Below, in pieces: positions 16,769 through 25,101 of a DNA stretch of 64,000 bases. This DNA is from Plantibacter sp. VKM Ac-2880 (lineage in GTDB: Bacteria > Actinomycetota > Actinomycetes > Actinomycetales > Microbacteriaceae): the NCBI RefSeq assembly GCF_015351235.1, contig NZ_JADKSJ010000001.1:1241530-1305529 (forward strand), in the 5' to 3' direction. The position numbers and the translations under genes were made by a program. Under the pieces are notes generated by a model, which was given only the letters and a program-made list of their open reading frames with translations, was not told the origin of the DNA and searched no databases. The stretch's first letter is position 1, and each line of letters opens with the position of its first letter.

Positions 16769-17737
16769 ATGACTGTCACGCAGGAACAGGCCACCTGGTT
16801 CGCCGACGCGTTCGGCAAGCTCGTCGGCAACGTCGAGCAGGCCATCCTCGGCAAGGAGCACGTCATCAAGCTGGTCGTCACGGCGATGCTGTCCGAGGGC
16901 CACGTGCTCCTCGAGGACTACCCGGGCACAGGCAAGACGGTGCTCGCGAAGGCGCTCGCGAACACCCTCGACGGCACGAGCTCCCGCATCCAGTTCACGC
17001 CGGACCTCCTGCCGTCCGACGTCACCGGGGTGACGATCTACGACCAGGGCAAGGGGATCTTCGAGTTCCACAAGGGACCGATCTTCGCGTCGATCGTGCT
17101 CGCCGACGAGATCAACCGCGCCTCGCCGAAGACGCAGTCGGCGCTCCTCGAGGTCATGGAGGAGGGCATCGTCACGATCGACGGCACGAGCTACGACGCC
17201 GGCAAACCGTTCATGGTGATCGCGACGCAGAACCCGATCGAGCAGGCCGGTACCTACAAGCTCCCCGAGGCGCAGCTCGACCGCTTCCTCATCAAGACGA
17301 CGCTCGGCTACCCCGACCGCCAGACCTCGGTGAACCTCCTCCTCGACGCGTCCAACCGGGCTCGGGCGACGAAGGTCCAGCCGATCATCGCCTCCAGCGC
17401 GGTCATCACCATGGCGCAGCTCGCGACGGAGGTACACGTCGACGGGAGCATCCTCGAGTACGTCGCCGACGTCGTCGCCGCCACGCGCGACGACCAGGAC
17501 GTCGCGCTCGGCGTCAGCATGCGCGGCGCATTGGCGCTCGTGCGTGCGGTGAAGACCTGGGCCATCTCGCAGGGACGCACGTACGTGACCCCGGACGACG
17601 TCAACGACCTCGCCCAGGCCGTCCTCGCACACCGCATCATCGTCGACCCCGAGTCCGACTTCGCCGGCGTGACGGCCCAGGACATCGTCTCCCGGGTCCT
17701 CGTCAGCATCGCTCCGCCGGCCTACCGCGCAGCATGA
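16769..17737 (+). CDS. MoxR-family AAA+ ATPase
   Basis: This 322-residue chaperone-like ATPase is thought to help assemble or activate partner proteins. Motifs are Walker A EDYPGTGKTVLA, Walker B IVLADEINRASPKTQ, sensor 1 IATQNP and the C-terminal lid helices. MoxR proteins typically pair with DUF58/VWA-type proteins, and a DUF58 gene follows with a 4-bp ATGA overlap, so the two proteins probably work together. ATG 16769 lies behind the purine run GGAAAG. The gene begins 51 bp after the giant Ig-like gene and is probably transcribed with it. Its client is unknown; the giant surface protein or the transglutaminase-fold protein are the nearest candidates. Confidence 0.93.
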   Translation: MTVTQEQATWFADAFGKLVGNVEQAILGKEHVIKLVVTAMLSEGHVLLEDYPGTGKTVLAKALANTLDGTSSRIQFTPDLLPSDVTGVTIYDQGKGIFEFHKGPIFASIVLADEINRASPKTQSALLEVMEEGIVTIDGTSYDAGKPFMVIATQNPIEQAGTYKLPEAQLDRFLIKTTLGYPDRQTSVNLLLDASNRARATKVQPIIASSAVITMAQLATEVHVDGSILEYVADVVAATRDDQDVALGVSMRGALALVRAVKTWAISQGRTYVTPDDVNDLAQAVLAHRIIVDPESDFAGVTAQDIVSRVLVSIAPPAYRAA

Positions 17738-19107
17738 GCGAGACCCTCGAGCAGCGCGCCACCCCGGCGCCGGACGGACCGGACGCGGCCCGGGCGGCGG
17801 CGGTCGGCGCGCCGGTCGAGGGCTCACCGGACGGCGCCGGGCAGTCGGCGGACGCGGCGCCCGCTGCCGCGCCGAAGCCGTTCCGTCGCATCGTCGACGG
17901 CGTGGGTGCCGTCGTCGGCCCCTGGGCGAAGGTCGCCTGGGACGCCGCGAAACCCGTGCTCGACGTCGTCAGTGGTCTGGGCTGGGTGGTCCTCGCCATC
18001 GGGGTCGTCGCGACCGTCGCCGGCTTCATCCTCGGGTGGGCGGAGCTCGTGTTCCTCGGCTTCGTGCCCCTCGCCGCGATCCTCGCCTCCGTCGCCTACC
18101 TGTTCGGCCGGTCGACCTTCCGCATCTCCATCCACCTGAACCCCAGCCGGGTCACCGTCGGCGAACGCGCCATCGGGCAGGTCCTCATCGCCAACCCCGG
18201 CGGCCGTGCGACCACTCCGACCCGCCTCGAGGTCCCGGTCGGTTACGGGCTCGCCGAGTTCGCGATTCCCGCGATCCCGAAGGACGGCGAGCACGAGGAG
18301 CTCTTCGCCGTGCCCACGAACCGGCGCGCGGTGATCCCGGCCGGCCCCGCAGTCTCCGTCCGCGGTGACCAACTCGGGCTCCTCCGCCGAGAGGTCCGCT
18401 GGACGGAGCCGGTCGAGCTCTTCGTGCACCCGGAGACCACGCGGCTGCACCCGACCGCCGCCGGTCTCATCCGTGACCTCGAGGGCCTCGTCACGAAGAC
18501 GATCACGAACAACGACATCTCGTTCCACGCCCTCCGCGGCTATGTCGCCGGCGACGACCGGCGCTACATCCACTGGAAGTCCTCCGCGAAGACGGGCCAG
18601 CTCATGGTGCGGCAGTTCGAGGAGACGCGGCGGTCGCAGCTCACCATCGTGATGACGACCGACTCCCGCTACTACGCCGACGACGAGGACGAGTTCGAGT
18701 TGGCGGTGTCCCTCACCGCGTCGATCGCGACCCAGGTGATCCTCGACCAGGTGCCGATCAGCGTCGTGACCGACCGGCTCGCCCTCCGGACCCACACGGT
18801 GACCTCCTTCCTCGACGACAGCTGCCGCCTGCAGTTGGCCGAGGGGACGTTCGAGACGCCGCGGACCTTCGCCCGCGAGACCACGAAACGGCTGCCGGCT
18901 CCGAGCGTCGTCATCATCGTGGCCGGTTCACGGCTCGAGGCCCAGGAGTACCGGGGCATCCAACGGCTGTTCGGCCCCGACGTCAACGTCTTCGGCATCC
19001 GCGTCGAACGGGGCGCGCGAGCGAGTATCAAGGACGTCGCCGGCATGAACGTGATGACGGTGGGCGCGCTCGGCGATCTCGCCAAGGTCATGTCGAGGGC
19101 GCTGTGA
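17734..19107 (+). CDS. DUF58-domain membrane protein
   Basis: This 457-residue protein begins with an Ala/Pro-rich cytosolic segment and then two adjacent membrane helices at about 70-120 (VVLAIGVVATVAGFIL and the following VFLGFVPLAAILASVAYLF). The cytosolic or periplasmic C-terminal part carries the DUF58 signature around DDRRYIHWKSSAKTGQLMV and a VWA-like region after it. DUF58 proteins are encoded with MoxR ATPases and transglutaminase-like proteins across bacteria, but the biochemical role is not established. It overlaps the MoxR gene upstream (ATGA) and the transglutaminase-fold gene downstream (GTGA), so the three are one coupled unit. Confidence 0.9.
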   Translation: MSETLEQRATPAPDGPDAARAAAVGAPVEGSPDGAGQSADAAPAAAPKPFRRIVDGVGAVVGPWAKVAWDAAKPVLDVVSGLGWVVLAIGVVATVAGFILGWAELVFLGFVPLAAILASVAYLFGRSTFRISIHLNPSRVTVGERAIGQVLIANPGGRATTPTRLEVPVGYGLAEFAIPAIPKDGEHEELFAVPTNRRAVIPAGPAVSVRGDQLGLLRREVRWTEPVELFVHPETTRLHPTAAGLIRDLEGLVTKTITNNDISFHALRGYVAGDDRRYIHWKSSAKTGQLMVRQFEETRRSQLTIVMTTDSRYYADDEDEFELAVSLTASIATQVILDQVPISVVTDRLALRTHTVTSFLDDSCRLQLAEGTFETPRTFARETTKRLPAPSVVIIVAGSRLEAQEYRGIQRLFGPDVNVFGIRVERGARASIKDVAGMNVMTVGALGDLAKVMSRAL

Positions 19108-21545
19108 GCGGCGTCGACGAGCGCACGACCGTGCGTCCGCCGTCAGTCGCCGCCGACGTCGACGTGCAGGGCATCGTCCCGACGTTCGTCGCCCCGTGGC
19201 CGCTGCCCGGTCGATCCTGGATCGACCTCGCGGTGGTGTTCGTCCTCGCCGCCATCGGCCTGCTCGGCTTCGGTGCCGCCCTCAGCGGCACCGGGTTCCT
19301 CCTCGCCGGCCTCGGCGGTCTGGTGCTCGGTCTCGCGGTGGGGGTCGCCTCGCACGCGTTGCGGTTGAACGCCATCCTCACGGGGCTCTCGACCGTTCTC
19401 GTCTTCTACCTGTTCGGCAGCGCCCTCGCCATGCCGTCCGCGGCGACGTTCGCCGTCCTGCCGAACCTGCGGACGCTCGGCGGGATCAGCATCGGTGCGG
19501 TCTTCGGGTGGAAGGACTTCGTCACCCTCCAGACGCCACTGAGCGCGCCTGCCTACATCATGACCCTGCCGTACGTGGCGGGGCTCCTCGTCGGCGTCGT
19601 CTCCGCCGTGCTCGCAGTCCGGTGGTTGCCGCGCCGTCCGCAGATCGCCGTCCGCTGCGCCGTCGTGCTCGTCGGCCCGACCGTCCTGTACGCGGTCGGC
19701 GTCCTCCTCGGCACCCAGACGCCGTTCCTCGCCGCGGTCCGGGGGATCGCCTTCGCGCTGATCGCCCTCCTCTGGTTGGGCTGGCGGCCGGGAGCCGGAC
19801 GCGGGGAGAACGCCGCCGCGTCGACCACCGCCGTGCTCCGGCGGAAGAAGATTGTCGGCACGGTGGTCCTCGCCGCCGTCGCCGTGGTCGTCGGCGGAGG
19901 TGCCGCCGTGGTCGCCTCGCCGCCCGCGGACTCACGTTTCGTCCTCCGCGAGGTCGTCACGCCGCCGTTCGACCCCCTGGAGTACCCGAGTCCGCTCGCC
20001 GGGTTCCGCGAATACACGAAGGACCTCGCCGAGACGAAGTTGTTCACCGCCACCGGGCTCGAGCCGGGCGACCGCATCCGGCTCGCAGCGATGGACAGTT
20101 ACGACGGGCGCCTCTGGACCGTGTCCGGGCCCTCGACGGCCACCGACGGGTCCGGTGCCTTCGAGCTCGTCGGTGATCAGCTCCCCGGGCCGCAGCTCAT
20201 CACGAAGGGCGGCGACCGACGCGTGTCCATCGACGTCACCGGGTACGACGACATCTGGGTGCCGAGCGTCGGCTACCCCAGTGCGTTCACCCTCGACGGC
20301 AAGGCGTCGGAGCGATCCGAGGACGTCCGCTACAACGCCGAGAGCGGGGCCGCCGTCATCACCTCGGGCCTCGGGCAGGGCGACGACTACGAGGAGCGGA
20401 CCACGACGCAGGCGGTGCCGAGCGACACGTTCCTCGCGACGACGCCGACCGCCCCGGTGGACCTGCCCCCGGTCACCAACATCCCCGACATCGTCGTCGC
20501 GAAGGCTTCGGAGTTCGTCGGGACCGAGACGACGCCCATGGGACAGCTGCGGAGGATCGAGCAGACGCTCCGCACCACGGGGTTCCTCAGCCACGGCCTC
20601 GCCTCCGACAGCTCGCCGTCGCGGGCCGGCCACGGCGCCGACCGCATGTCGGAGCTCTTCACCCGGACGCCGATGGTGGGCGACGAGGAGCAGTACGCCT
20701 CGGCGTTCGCGCTCATGGCCCGCTCGCTCGGGTACCCCGCGCGGGTCGTCATGGGCTTCGCGCCCGAGGTGACCGAGGGTCAGGCGTCGGTGCAGGTCGT
20801 GGGTGACGACGTCACCGCGTGGGTCGAGGTGCCGTTCGAGGGCTACGGCTGGGTCGCCTTCTCGCCGACGCCGGACGAGACCGAGATCCCGCAGGACCAG
20901 GACCCGAAGCCCAAGACCGAACCGCAGCCGCAGGTGCGTCAGCCGCCGCGGAGCGACAACCTCGACGACAGCCTCCTGACCGAAGCGTCGATCGACGACG
21001 GCGACGACGACGACAAGGACGATGGACTCGTGATCCCGGAGTGGGTGTGGTGGGTCGCCCTCGTCGTGGGTGTGCCGGTGTCGCTGTACGTCATCCCACT
21101 CCTCGCCATCGCCGGCGCGAAGCGTCGCCGCACGAAGCGACGGCGATCCGGGAGCGGCGACCGCCGTGCAGCGGGCGCCTGGGACGAACTCGTCGACCGC
21201 TACGCCGAACTCGGGTACAGCGTGCCGGCGGCGGCCACCCGGTCGAGTACGGCCACCGCCCTCGGCACGCAGGAACCGGGCGGAGCCACGACCCTGACGT
21301 CCCTCGCCGGGACGACGGACGATGCGGTGTTCTCCGGCCGGGACGTCGACGACGCGACCGCCGAGGAGCTGTGGCGTCGGTCCGAGGCGGAGTCGACACG
21401 TGCCCAGGGTGCGCTCGGGTGGTTCGCCCGCCAGCGGAGCCGGTTCCGGTATCGCGCGAAGCGCAGCATCGTGAGCCGTCTGCAGCCGCCGTCGTCCCTC
21501 CGGGGACGGTCCGCGGGCGGGCAGCGCGCCGACGGTCGTCGCTGA
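19104..21545 (+). CDS. Multi-pass transglutaminase-fold membrane protein lacking the Cys-His-Asp triad (pseudoenzyme)
   Basis: This 813-residue protein has about six to seven N-terminal membrane helices (residues 30-225), another near 250-270, a large extracytoplasmic domain and a C-terminal helix near 645-670 with a basic tail. The extracytoplasmic part contains the transglutaminase core by pattern: EEQYASAFALMARSLGYPAR, TAWVEVPFEGYGW and FSPTP. In active relatives these read CE-x-F-ASAF, HAW-x-E and D-P-T. Here the catalytic Cys is Glu528, the His is Thr571 and the Asp is Ser587, so cross-linking or peptidase activity is not expected. A binding role remains possible. It is coupled to DUF58 by GTGA and completes the MoxR-DUF58-transglutaminase triad. 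Confidence 0.85.
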   Translation: MSGVDERTTVRPPSVAADVDVQGIVPTFVAPWPLPGRSWIDLAVVFVLAAIGLLGFGAALSGTGFLLAGLGGLVLGLAVGVASHALRLNAILTGLSTVLVFYLFGSALAMPSAATFAVLPNLRTLGGISIGAVFGWKDFVTLQTPLSAPAYIMTLPYVAGLLVGVVSAVLAVRWLPRRPQIAVRCAVVLVGPTVLYAVGVLLGTQTPFLAAVRGIAFALIALLWLGWRPGAGRGENAAASTTAVLRRKKIVGTVVLAAVAVVVGGGAAVVASPPADSRFVLREVVTPPFDPLEYPSPLAGFREYTKDLAETKLFTATGLEPGDRIRLAAMDSYDGRLWTVSGPSTATDGSGAFELVGDQLPGPQLITKGGDRRVSIDVTGYDDIWVPSVGYPSAFTLDGKASERSEDVRYNAESGAAVITSGLGQGDDYEERTTTQAVPSDTFLATTPTAPVDLPPVTNIPDIVVAKASEFVGTETTPMGQLRRIEQTLRTTGFLSHGLASDSSPSRAGHGADRMSELFTRTPMVGDEEQYASAFALMARSLGYPARVVMGFAPEVTEGQASVQVVGDDVTAWVEVPFEGYGWVAFSPTPDETEIPQDQDPKPKTEPQPQVRQPPRSDNLDDSLLTEASIDDGDDDDKDDGLVIPEWVWWVALVVGVPVSLYVIPLLAIAGAKRRRTKRRRSGSGDRRAAGAWDELVDRYAELGYSVPAAATRSSTATALGTQEPGGATTLTSLAGTTDDAVFSGRDVDDATAEELWRRSEAESTRAQGALGWFARQRSRFRYRAKRSIVSRLQPPSSLRGRSAGGQRADGRR

Positions 21546-21568
21546 GGTCCGATCGGCCGTCGAGGCGC

Positions 21569-21574
21569 TACCCT
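21569..21574 (+). promoter_or_regulatory. Candidate -10 box for leaderless transcription
   Basis: TACCCT lies 8 nt before ATG 21583, with no ribosome binding site in between. This favours ATG 21583 over GTG 21577 and suggests a leaderless mRNA. Confidence 0.4.
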
Positions 21575-21582
21575 CGGTGAGT

Positions 21583-22224
21583 ATGGAGCGCTCGCTCGAG
21601 ACCACGGTGAGCCAGGCCGTCGACGCCTGGTTGCGGTGGTTGCCGCGCTGGCATCCCGCCGCGCACCGCGGGCGCACGAGGATCTGCCGACGCTGCATCG
21701 GCTCGCCGGTGCTCCGCGCCGCGGGCCTCGTGGAGGACGTCCCGCATCAGGTGCAGCACGGCCTGGCGACCCGCATGAAGACGATCGTCGACCACGCGGT
21801 CGCGGAGTACACGGAGCGCAACCTGCCGATCCTGCGTGCGGAGCTGCGCGCGGCCGACCTCCGCGAGGCGCAGCGGGCGTACCGGCCGGGGGAGGGGCTC
21901 GACCCGGAGTTCGACGGACTCCAGCTCGACCCCGATCCGGACCCCGGCCAGCCGTACCTGTTCACGCTCACCGAGCTCGGGGCGTCCCAGGCGCGAGCCG
22001 TGCCGCCCCCGCCACCGCTGTCGGACGACGCGAAGGAGGCGTTGCGCACCGAGATCGCCCTGGCCGACCAGTGCGCGAACGAGACCGGTCGCCGGGTGTG
22101 CGAACTCCTCATCGGGCACCGCAGGGCCATCCACGACGCGATCGAGCGGTACGTGGAGCCGCAGGTCGCGGCGCTCCTCGACGACCTCGCCCTCGAACTC
22201 GATTCACCGACGTCGCCCTGGTAG
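21583..22224 (+). CDS. Conserved-looking hypothetical protein
   Basis: This 213-residue protein has no signal peptide or membrane segment and no family I recognise. The N-terminal region contains an isolated C-x-x-C pair (ICRRC) between basic residues, perhaps a partial zinc site. The middle is Pro/Asp-rich (DPDPDPGQP and a PPPPP run). The C-terminal half is mostly helical with many charged residues. It follows the transglutaminase-fold gene by 37 bp but seems to have its own -10 box, so it may be only partly linked to that operon. Codon use matches its neighbours. I assign no function. Confidence 0.6.
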   Translation: MERSLETTVSQAVDAWLRWLPRWHPAAHRGRTRICRRCIGSPVLRAAGLVEDVPHQVQHGLATRMKTIVDHAVAEYTERNLPILRAELRAADLREAQRAYRPGEGLDPEFDGLQLDPDPDPGQPYLFTLTELGASQARAVPPPPPLSDDAKEALRTEIALADQCANETGRRVCELLIGHRRAIHDAIERYVEPQVAALLDDLALELDSPTSPW

Positions 22225-22250
22225 GCGTCGGGGTCTTCCCGGACGCGGGA

Positions 22251-22294
22251 GGGGAGATCTCCCCATCGTGCTGTCCAACAGGCGTCACTATACT
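22251..22294 (+). promoter_or_regulatory. Promoter with palindrome shared with the WXG100 gene promoter
   Basis: A perfect palindrome GGGGAGATCTCCCC (22251-22264), then ACAGGCGT (22278-22285) and a -10 box TATACT (22289-22294), precede the QYGQ-protein gene. The WXG100 promoter at 2566-2609 has GGGGAG-N2-CTCCCC, ACAGGCGT and TTACAT in the same order, with exactly 24 nt from palindrome to -10 in both. No good -35 is visible, which fits an activator-dependent promoter with the palindrome as binding site. Confidence 0.6.
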
Positions 22295-22344
22295 TTCGAG
22301 CACTTGTCAGTAGCACGATCCATGCTCATTGGGGGCGCAACACC

Positions 22345-23823
22345 ATGACCGGTCCAGGAGATCAGAACCCGCAGCAGCCCCAGTGGCAGCAGCCGCCCGC
22401 TCAGCCCGAGCCACAGCAGGGATGGCAGGGCAACGGCCCGCAGTCCTCCGCCTCGGGCCAGCACCCGACCGGGCAGTCCGGCCAGCAGTCGCCCTACGGG
22501 CAGTCGCCGACCCAGCCCTCGGGCTCCTCAGGCCAGTACGGCCAGCAGCAGGGCCAGTACAGCCAGCAGACCGGGCAGTACGGTCAGCAGTCGAACCAGT
22601 ACGGTCAGCAGTCGGGCCAGTACGACCAGACCGGCCAGTACGGCCAGACGGGTCAGTACGGCCAGACCGGGCAGACCGGTCAGTACGGCCAGCAGGACAC
22701 CGGCCAGTACGGCCAGCAGCCCACCGAGCAGTACGCCCAGGCGCCGGGCGGCTACGGCCAGGCTCCGTACGGCCAGGGTGCCGGTTCCTACGACGGTGGG
22801 GCTGGTCAGCCGCCCAAGAAGAAGCTGTCGAAGAAGGGCCTGACCGGCATCATCGCCGGTGGCAGCGCGCTCCTCCTCATCATCGTGGGCGGCATCGTCG
22901 GCGTGAGCATCGGCAACTCGCTCCACGCCCCCGAGGTCACGGTCAAGAGCTACCTCGACGCGCTGAAGGCGGGCGACGCCGAGGAGGCGCTGAAGCTCTC
23001 CGGCACCGAGGTGTCCGCGGCCGACGTGCTGCTGACCGACGAGGCGTACAAGGAGGCCTCCGGCAAGGTCACGGGCTACACGATCGGCAAGACGACCACG
23101 AGCGGCGACACCGCCACGGTGCAGGCACGACTCACCCAGGGTGGAGAGAGCGTCGACCAGGAGTTCACGCTCACGAAGGTCGGGAAGGACGCCGTGCTCT
23201 TCGACAAGTGGAAGCTCGAGGCGCCGGAGCTCAGCACCGTCCAGGTCGACGTGGTCGCACCCGAGGATGCCGTCGCAACGGTCGGCGGGGTCGACCTGAC
23301 GGATGTCGAGCCGATCGCCGAGGGCTCCTACCAGCTGCGGGCGCTCCCCGGCACCTACGACGTCGCCCTCAGCGAGAGCGACTGGTACTCGGCTGAGGCC
23401 ACGACCGCGACGGCGCTCGGCTACGGGCAGACGGCCGAGCCGGCGACCCTCTCGGTCGCACTCACCGACGCCGGGACGACCGCGATCGAGGAAGCCGTCA
23501 ACGCCTACATCGACGGCTGCGGGGCGTCGACCGAGATCGCCCCGACCGGTTGCCCCTACGAGATCCGCAACGCCACCGGATACACCCCCTCCGGCGTGAC
23601 CTGGACGTTCGACACCCGCCCGACCTTCACAGTCGGCGAGTTCAACGGCACCGGGTGGAGCGTCGAATCGGAGACCGTCGGGCGCATGTCGATGACGTGC
23701 ACCCTGACCGACCCGGCCACCGGCCAGACCGGCCCGGGCGGCGGCGGCCCCGTCGACTTCAACGTCGGCGGCACGGTCGAGGGCTTCACGGACGAGGGCG
23801 CGACGTTCGTCCCCCTGCCGTAG
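22345..23823 (+). CDS. Membrane protein with QYGQ-rich disordered N-terminus and extracytoplasmic domain
   Basis: This 492-residue protein has a cytosolic N-terminus of about 155 residues made almost only of Gln, Gly, Tyr, Ser, Pro and Thr, with many GQYGQ repeats. Then come a basic PPKKKLSKKG, one membrane helix (about 166-188) and an extracytoplasmic domain. The first outside segment (about 195-290) looks like a DUF4878/NTF2-type domain (VKSYLDALKAGDAEEALKL). A second beta-rich domain with Cys residues follows. No enzyme motif is seen. The low-complexity segment resembles eukaryotic FUS-type prion-like regions and could mediate clustering. The start ATG 22345 lies in a clear intergenic region. 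Its promoter palindrome links it to the secretion locus. A strong terminator follows. Confidence 0.72.
   Translation: MTGPGDQNPQQPQWQQPPAQPEPQQGWQGNGPQSSASGQHPTGQSGQQSPYGQSPTQPSGSSGQYGQQQGQYSQQTGQYGQQSNQYGQQSGQYDQTGQYGQTGQYGQTGQTGQYGQQDTGQYGQQPTEQYAQAPGGYGQAPYGQGAGSYDGGAGQPPKKKLSKKGLTGIIAGGSALLLIIVGGIVGVSIGNSLHAPEVTVKSYLDALKAGDAEEALKLSGTEVSAADVLLTDEAYKEASGKVTGYTIGKTTTSGDTATVQARLTQGGESVDQEFTLTKVGKDAVLFDKWKLEAPELSTVQVDVVAPEDAVATVGGVDLTDVEPIAEGSYQLRALPGTYDVALSESDWYSAEATTATALGYGQTAEPATLSVALTDAGTTAIEEAVNAYIDGCGASTEIAPTGCPYEIRNATGYTPSGVTWTFDTRPTFTVGEFNGTGWSVESETVGRMSMTCTLTDPATGQTGPGGGGPVDFNVGGTVEGFTDEGATFVPLP
22531..22790 (+). repeat. In-frame degenerate tandem repeat encoding GQYGQ/TGQYGQ
   Basis: Short units of the form GGCCAGTACGGCCAG recur with variable spacing inside the coding sequence of the QYGQ protein. 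They encode repeated Gln-Tyr-Gly-Gln with occasional Thr, Ser or Asp. Unit length varies in multiples of three, so the frame is kept. Such repeats expand and contract by slippage, and length variation between strains is expected. Confidence 0.85.
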
Positions 23824-23834
23824 ACCGACAGCTG

Positions 23835-23869
23835 GACGACCCCTGGGAGCACGGCTTCCAGGGGTCGTC
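23835..23869 (+). terminator. Terminator after the QYGQ-protein gene
   Basis: A 15-bp stem (arms 23835-23849 and 23855-23869, one G-T pair) with loop CACGG begins 12 nt after the stop and is followed by GTCGTTT. It separates the secretion/signalling locus from the str operon. Confidence 0.85.
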
Positions 23870-23874
23870 GTCGT

Positions 23875-23903
23875 TTGACCGCAGGGCCACCTCGGGCTAG
23901 TCT
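23875..23903 (+). promoter_or_regulatory. Main promoter of the str operon (rpsL-rpsG-fusA-tuf)
   Basis: TTGACC (23875-23880) and TAGTCT (23898-23903) are exactly 17 bp apart, a near-consensus housekeeping promoter. Transcription would start near 23910, giving a leader of about 260 nt before rpsL. In that leader I see only short hairpins (for example CCACC 23942-23946 with GGTGG 23957-23961) and no known RNA family. Confidence 0.75.
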
Positions 23904-24169
23904 TGGTTGGGTGTGCGCACTGTCGTGCGCTCTCGTGCTGTCCACCGTCTCCGGAGGGTGGCTCGCGGAGCGGACGCCCGCCTCGCACCATCGGGTGGAT
24001 CCCGGCCGGGCTGGTCCTGGCAGTCGATCGCCCCCACGGCATACCCACCACCCAAGCGACGCGCATTCGCGCGGCGCCGGTGGGTCCATACGACCTCGTG
24101 ATCCGGGAGACCGGCCCACGAATGCTGCAGTACCACTGTCACCGTGCAGTCATCATCAAGGAGCTAGTA

Positions 24170-24544
24170 GTGCCAACCATTCAGCAGTTGGTTCGGAAGG
24201 GCCGCAGCCCCAAGGTCGTCAAGACCAAGGCGCCCGCCCTGAAGAGCAACCCGCAGCAGGCGGGTGTGTGCACCCGCGTGTACACCACCACCCCGAAGAA
24301 GCCGAACTCGGCGATGCGCAAGGTCGCCCGCGTGAAGCTGCGCAACGGTACCGAGGTCACCGCGTACATCCCCGGTGAGGGTCACAACCTCCAGGAGCAC
24401 TCGCTGGTCCTGGTCCGTGGCGGTCGTGTGAAGGACCTCCCGGGTGTCCGTTACAAGATCGTCCGTGGCGCCCTGGACACGCAGGCCGTCAAGAACCGCA
24501 AGCAGGCTCGCAGCCGCTACGGCGCGAAGATGGAGAAGAAGTAA
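24170..24544 (+). CDS. rpsL: 30S ribosomal protein S12
   Basis: This 124-residue protein of the decoding centre has the standard family length. It starts at GTG 24170 with AAGGAG at 24158-24163. Typical segments are present: [26 protein letters not shown] and [10 protein letters not shown]. The Lys residues of TTPKKPNS and of the GRVKDLPGV loop are wild type, so no streptomycin-resistance substitution is seen at those two positions. It is first in the str operon, and its stop overlaps the rpsG start (TAATG). Confidence 0.98.
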   Translation: MPTIQQLVRKGRSPKVVKTKAPALKSNPQQAGVCTRVYTTTPKKPNSAMRKVARVKLRNGTEVTAYIPGEGHNLQEHSLVLVRGGRVKDLPGVRYKIVRGALDTQAVKNRKQARSRYGAKMEKK

Positions 24545-25014
24545 TGCCTCGCAAGGGTCCAGCTCCGAAGCGCCCCGTCGTCGCCGATCCCGTTTACGGC
24601 GCCCCCATCGTCAGCCAGCTCGTCAACAAGATCCTGCTGGACGGCAAGAAGGGCCTCGCTGAGCGCATCGTCTACGACGCACTCGAAGGCGTCACCGCCA
24701 AGAACCAGCAGGATGCCGTCGTCACGCTCAAGAAGGCGCTCGACAACGTCCGTCCGACCCTCGAGGTGCGTTCGCGCCGCGTCGGTGGTTCCACCTACCA
24801 GGTGCCGGTCGAGGTCAAGCCTCACCGCGCCAACACCCTCGCTCTCCGCTGGCTCGTGAGCTACGCGAAGGGCCGCCGCGAGAAGACGATGACCGAGCGT
24901 CTCCAGAACGAGATCCTCGACGCATCGAACGGTCTCGGTGCAGCCGTCAAGCGTCGTGAAGACACGCACAAGATGGCCGAGTCGAACAAGGCGTTCGCGC
25001 ACTACCGCTGGTAG
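24544..25014 (+). CDS. rpsG: 30S ribosomal protein S7
   Basis: This 156-residue primary binding protein of the 16S 3' domain matches the family in length and sequence ([40 protein letters not shown]). Translation is coupled to rpsL through TAATG. In other bacteria S7 represses its own operon by binding mRNA; no obvious site is seen here. A strong hairpin lies 10 nt after the stop, before fusA. Confidence 0.98.
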   Translation: MPRKGPAPKRPVVADPVYGAPIVSQLVNKILLDGKKGLAERIVYDALEGVTAKNQQDAVVTLKKALDNVRPTLEVRSRRVGGSTYQVPVEVKPHRANTLALRWLVSYAKGRREKTMTERLQNEILDASNGLGAAVKRREDTHKMAESNKAFAHYRW

Positions 25015-25023
25015 TCGCCGCCC

Positions 25024-25058
25024 GATGCGAGGGCGGACGATCCGTCCGCCCTCGCATC
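25024..25058 (+). terminator. Perfect 15-bp hairpin between rpsG and fusA
   Basis: Arms GATGCGAGGGCGGAC (25024-25038) and its exact complement (25044-25058) enclose the loop GATCC. There is no T run after it, so it may be an attenuator or an mRNA-processing and stability element that lets fusA and tuf levels differ from rpsL-rpsG. Confidence 0.6.
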
Positions 25059-25101
25059 ATCGAGTGAATCAGCTCACCCCTACCTATCCCCGGAGGACCC
25101 C

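Noticed and set aside
16139-17827. A 562-codon minus-strand frame opposite the end of the giant protein and moxR
   Set aside because: It spans two real genes in antisense and has no domain; it is a compositional artefact.
22531-22790. Repeats resembling a short CRISPR-like array
   Set aside because: Units are multiples of three, in frame, without unique spacers, and encode GQYGQ.
23903-24169. In-frame extension of rpsL upstream to 23903
   Set aside because: S12 has a fixed length of about 124 residues, and a clear AAGGAG precedes GTG 24170. The extra part is the leader after the str promoter.
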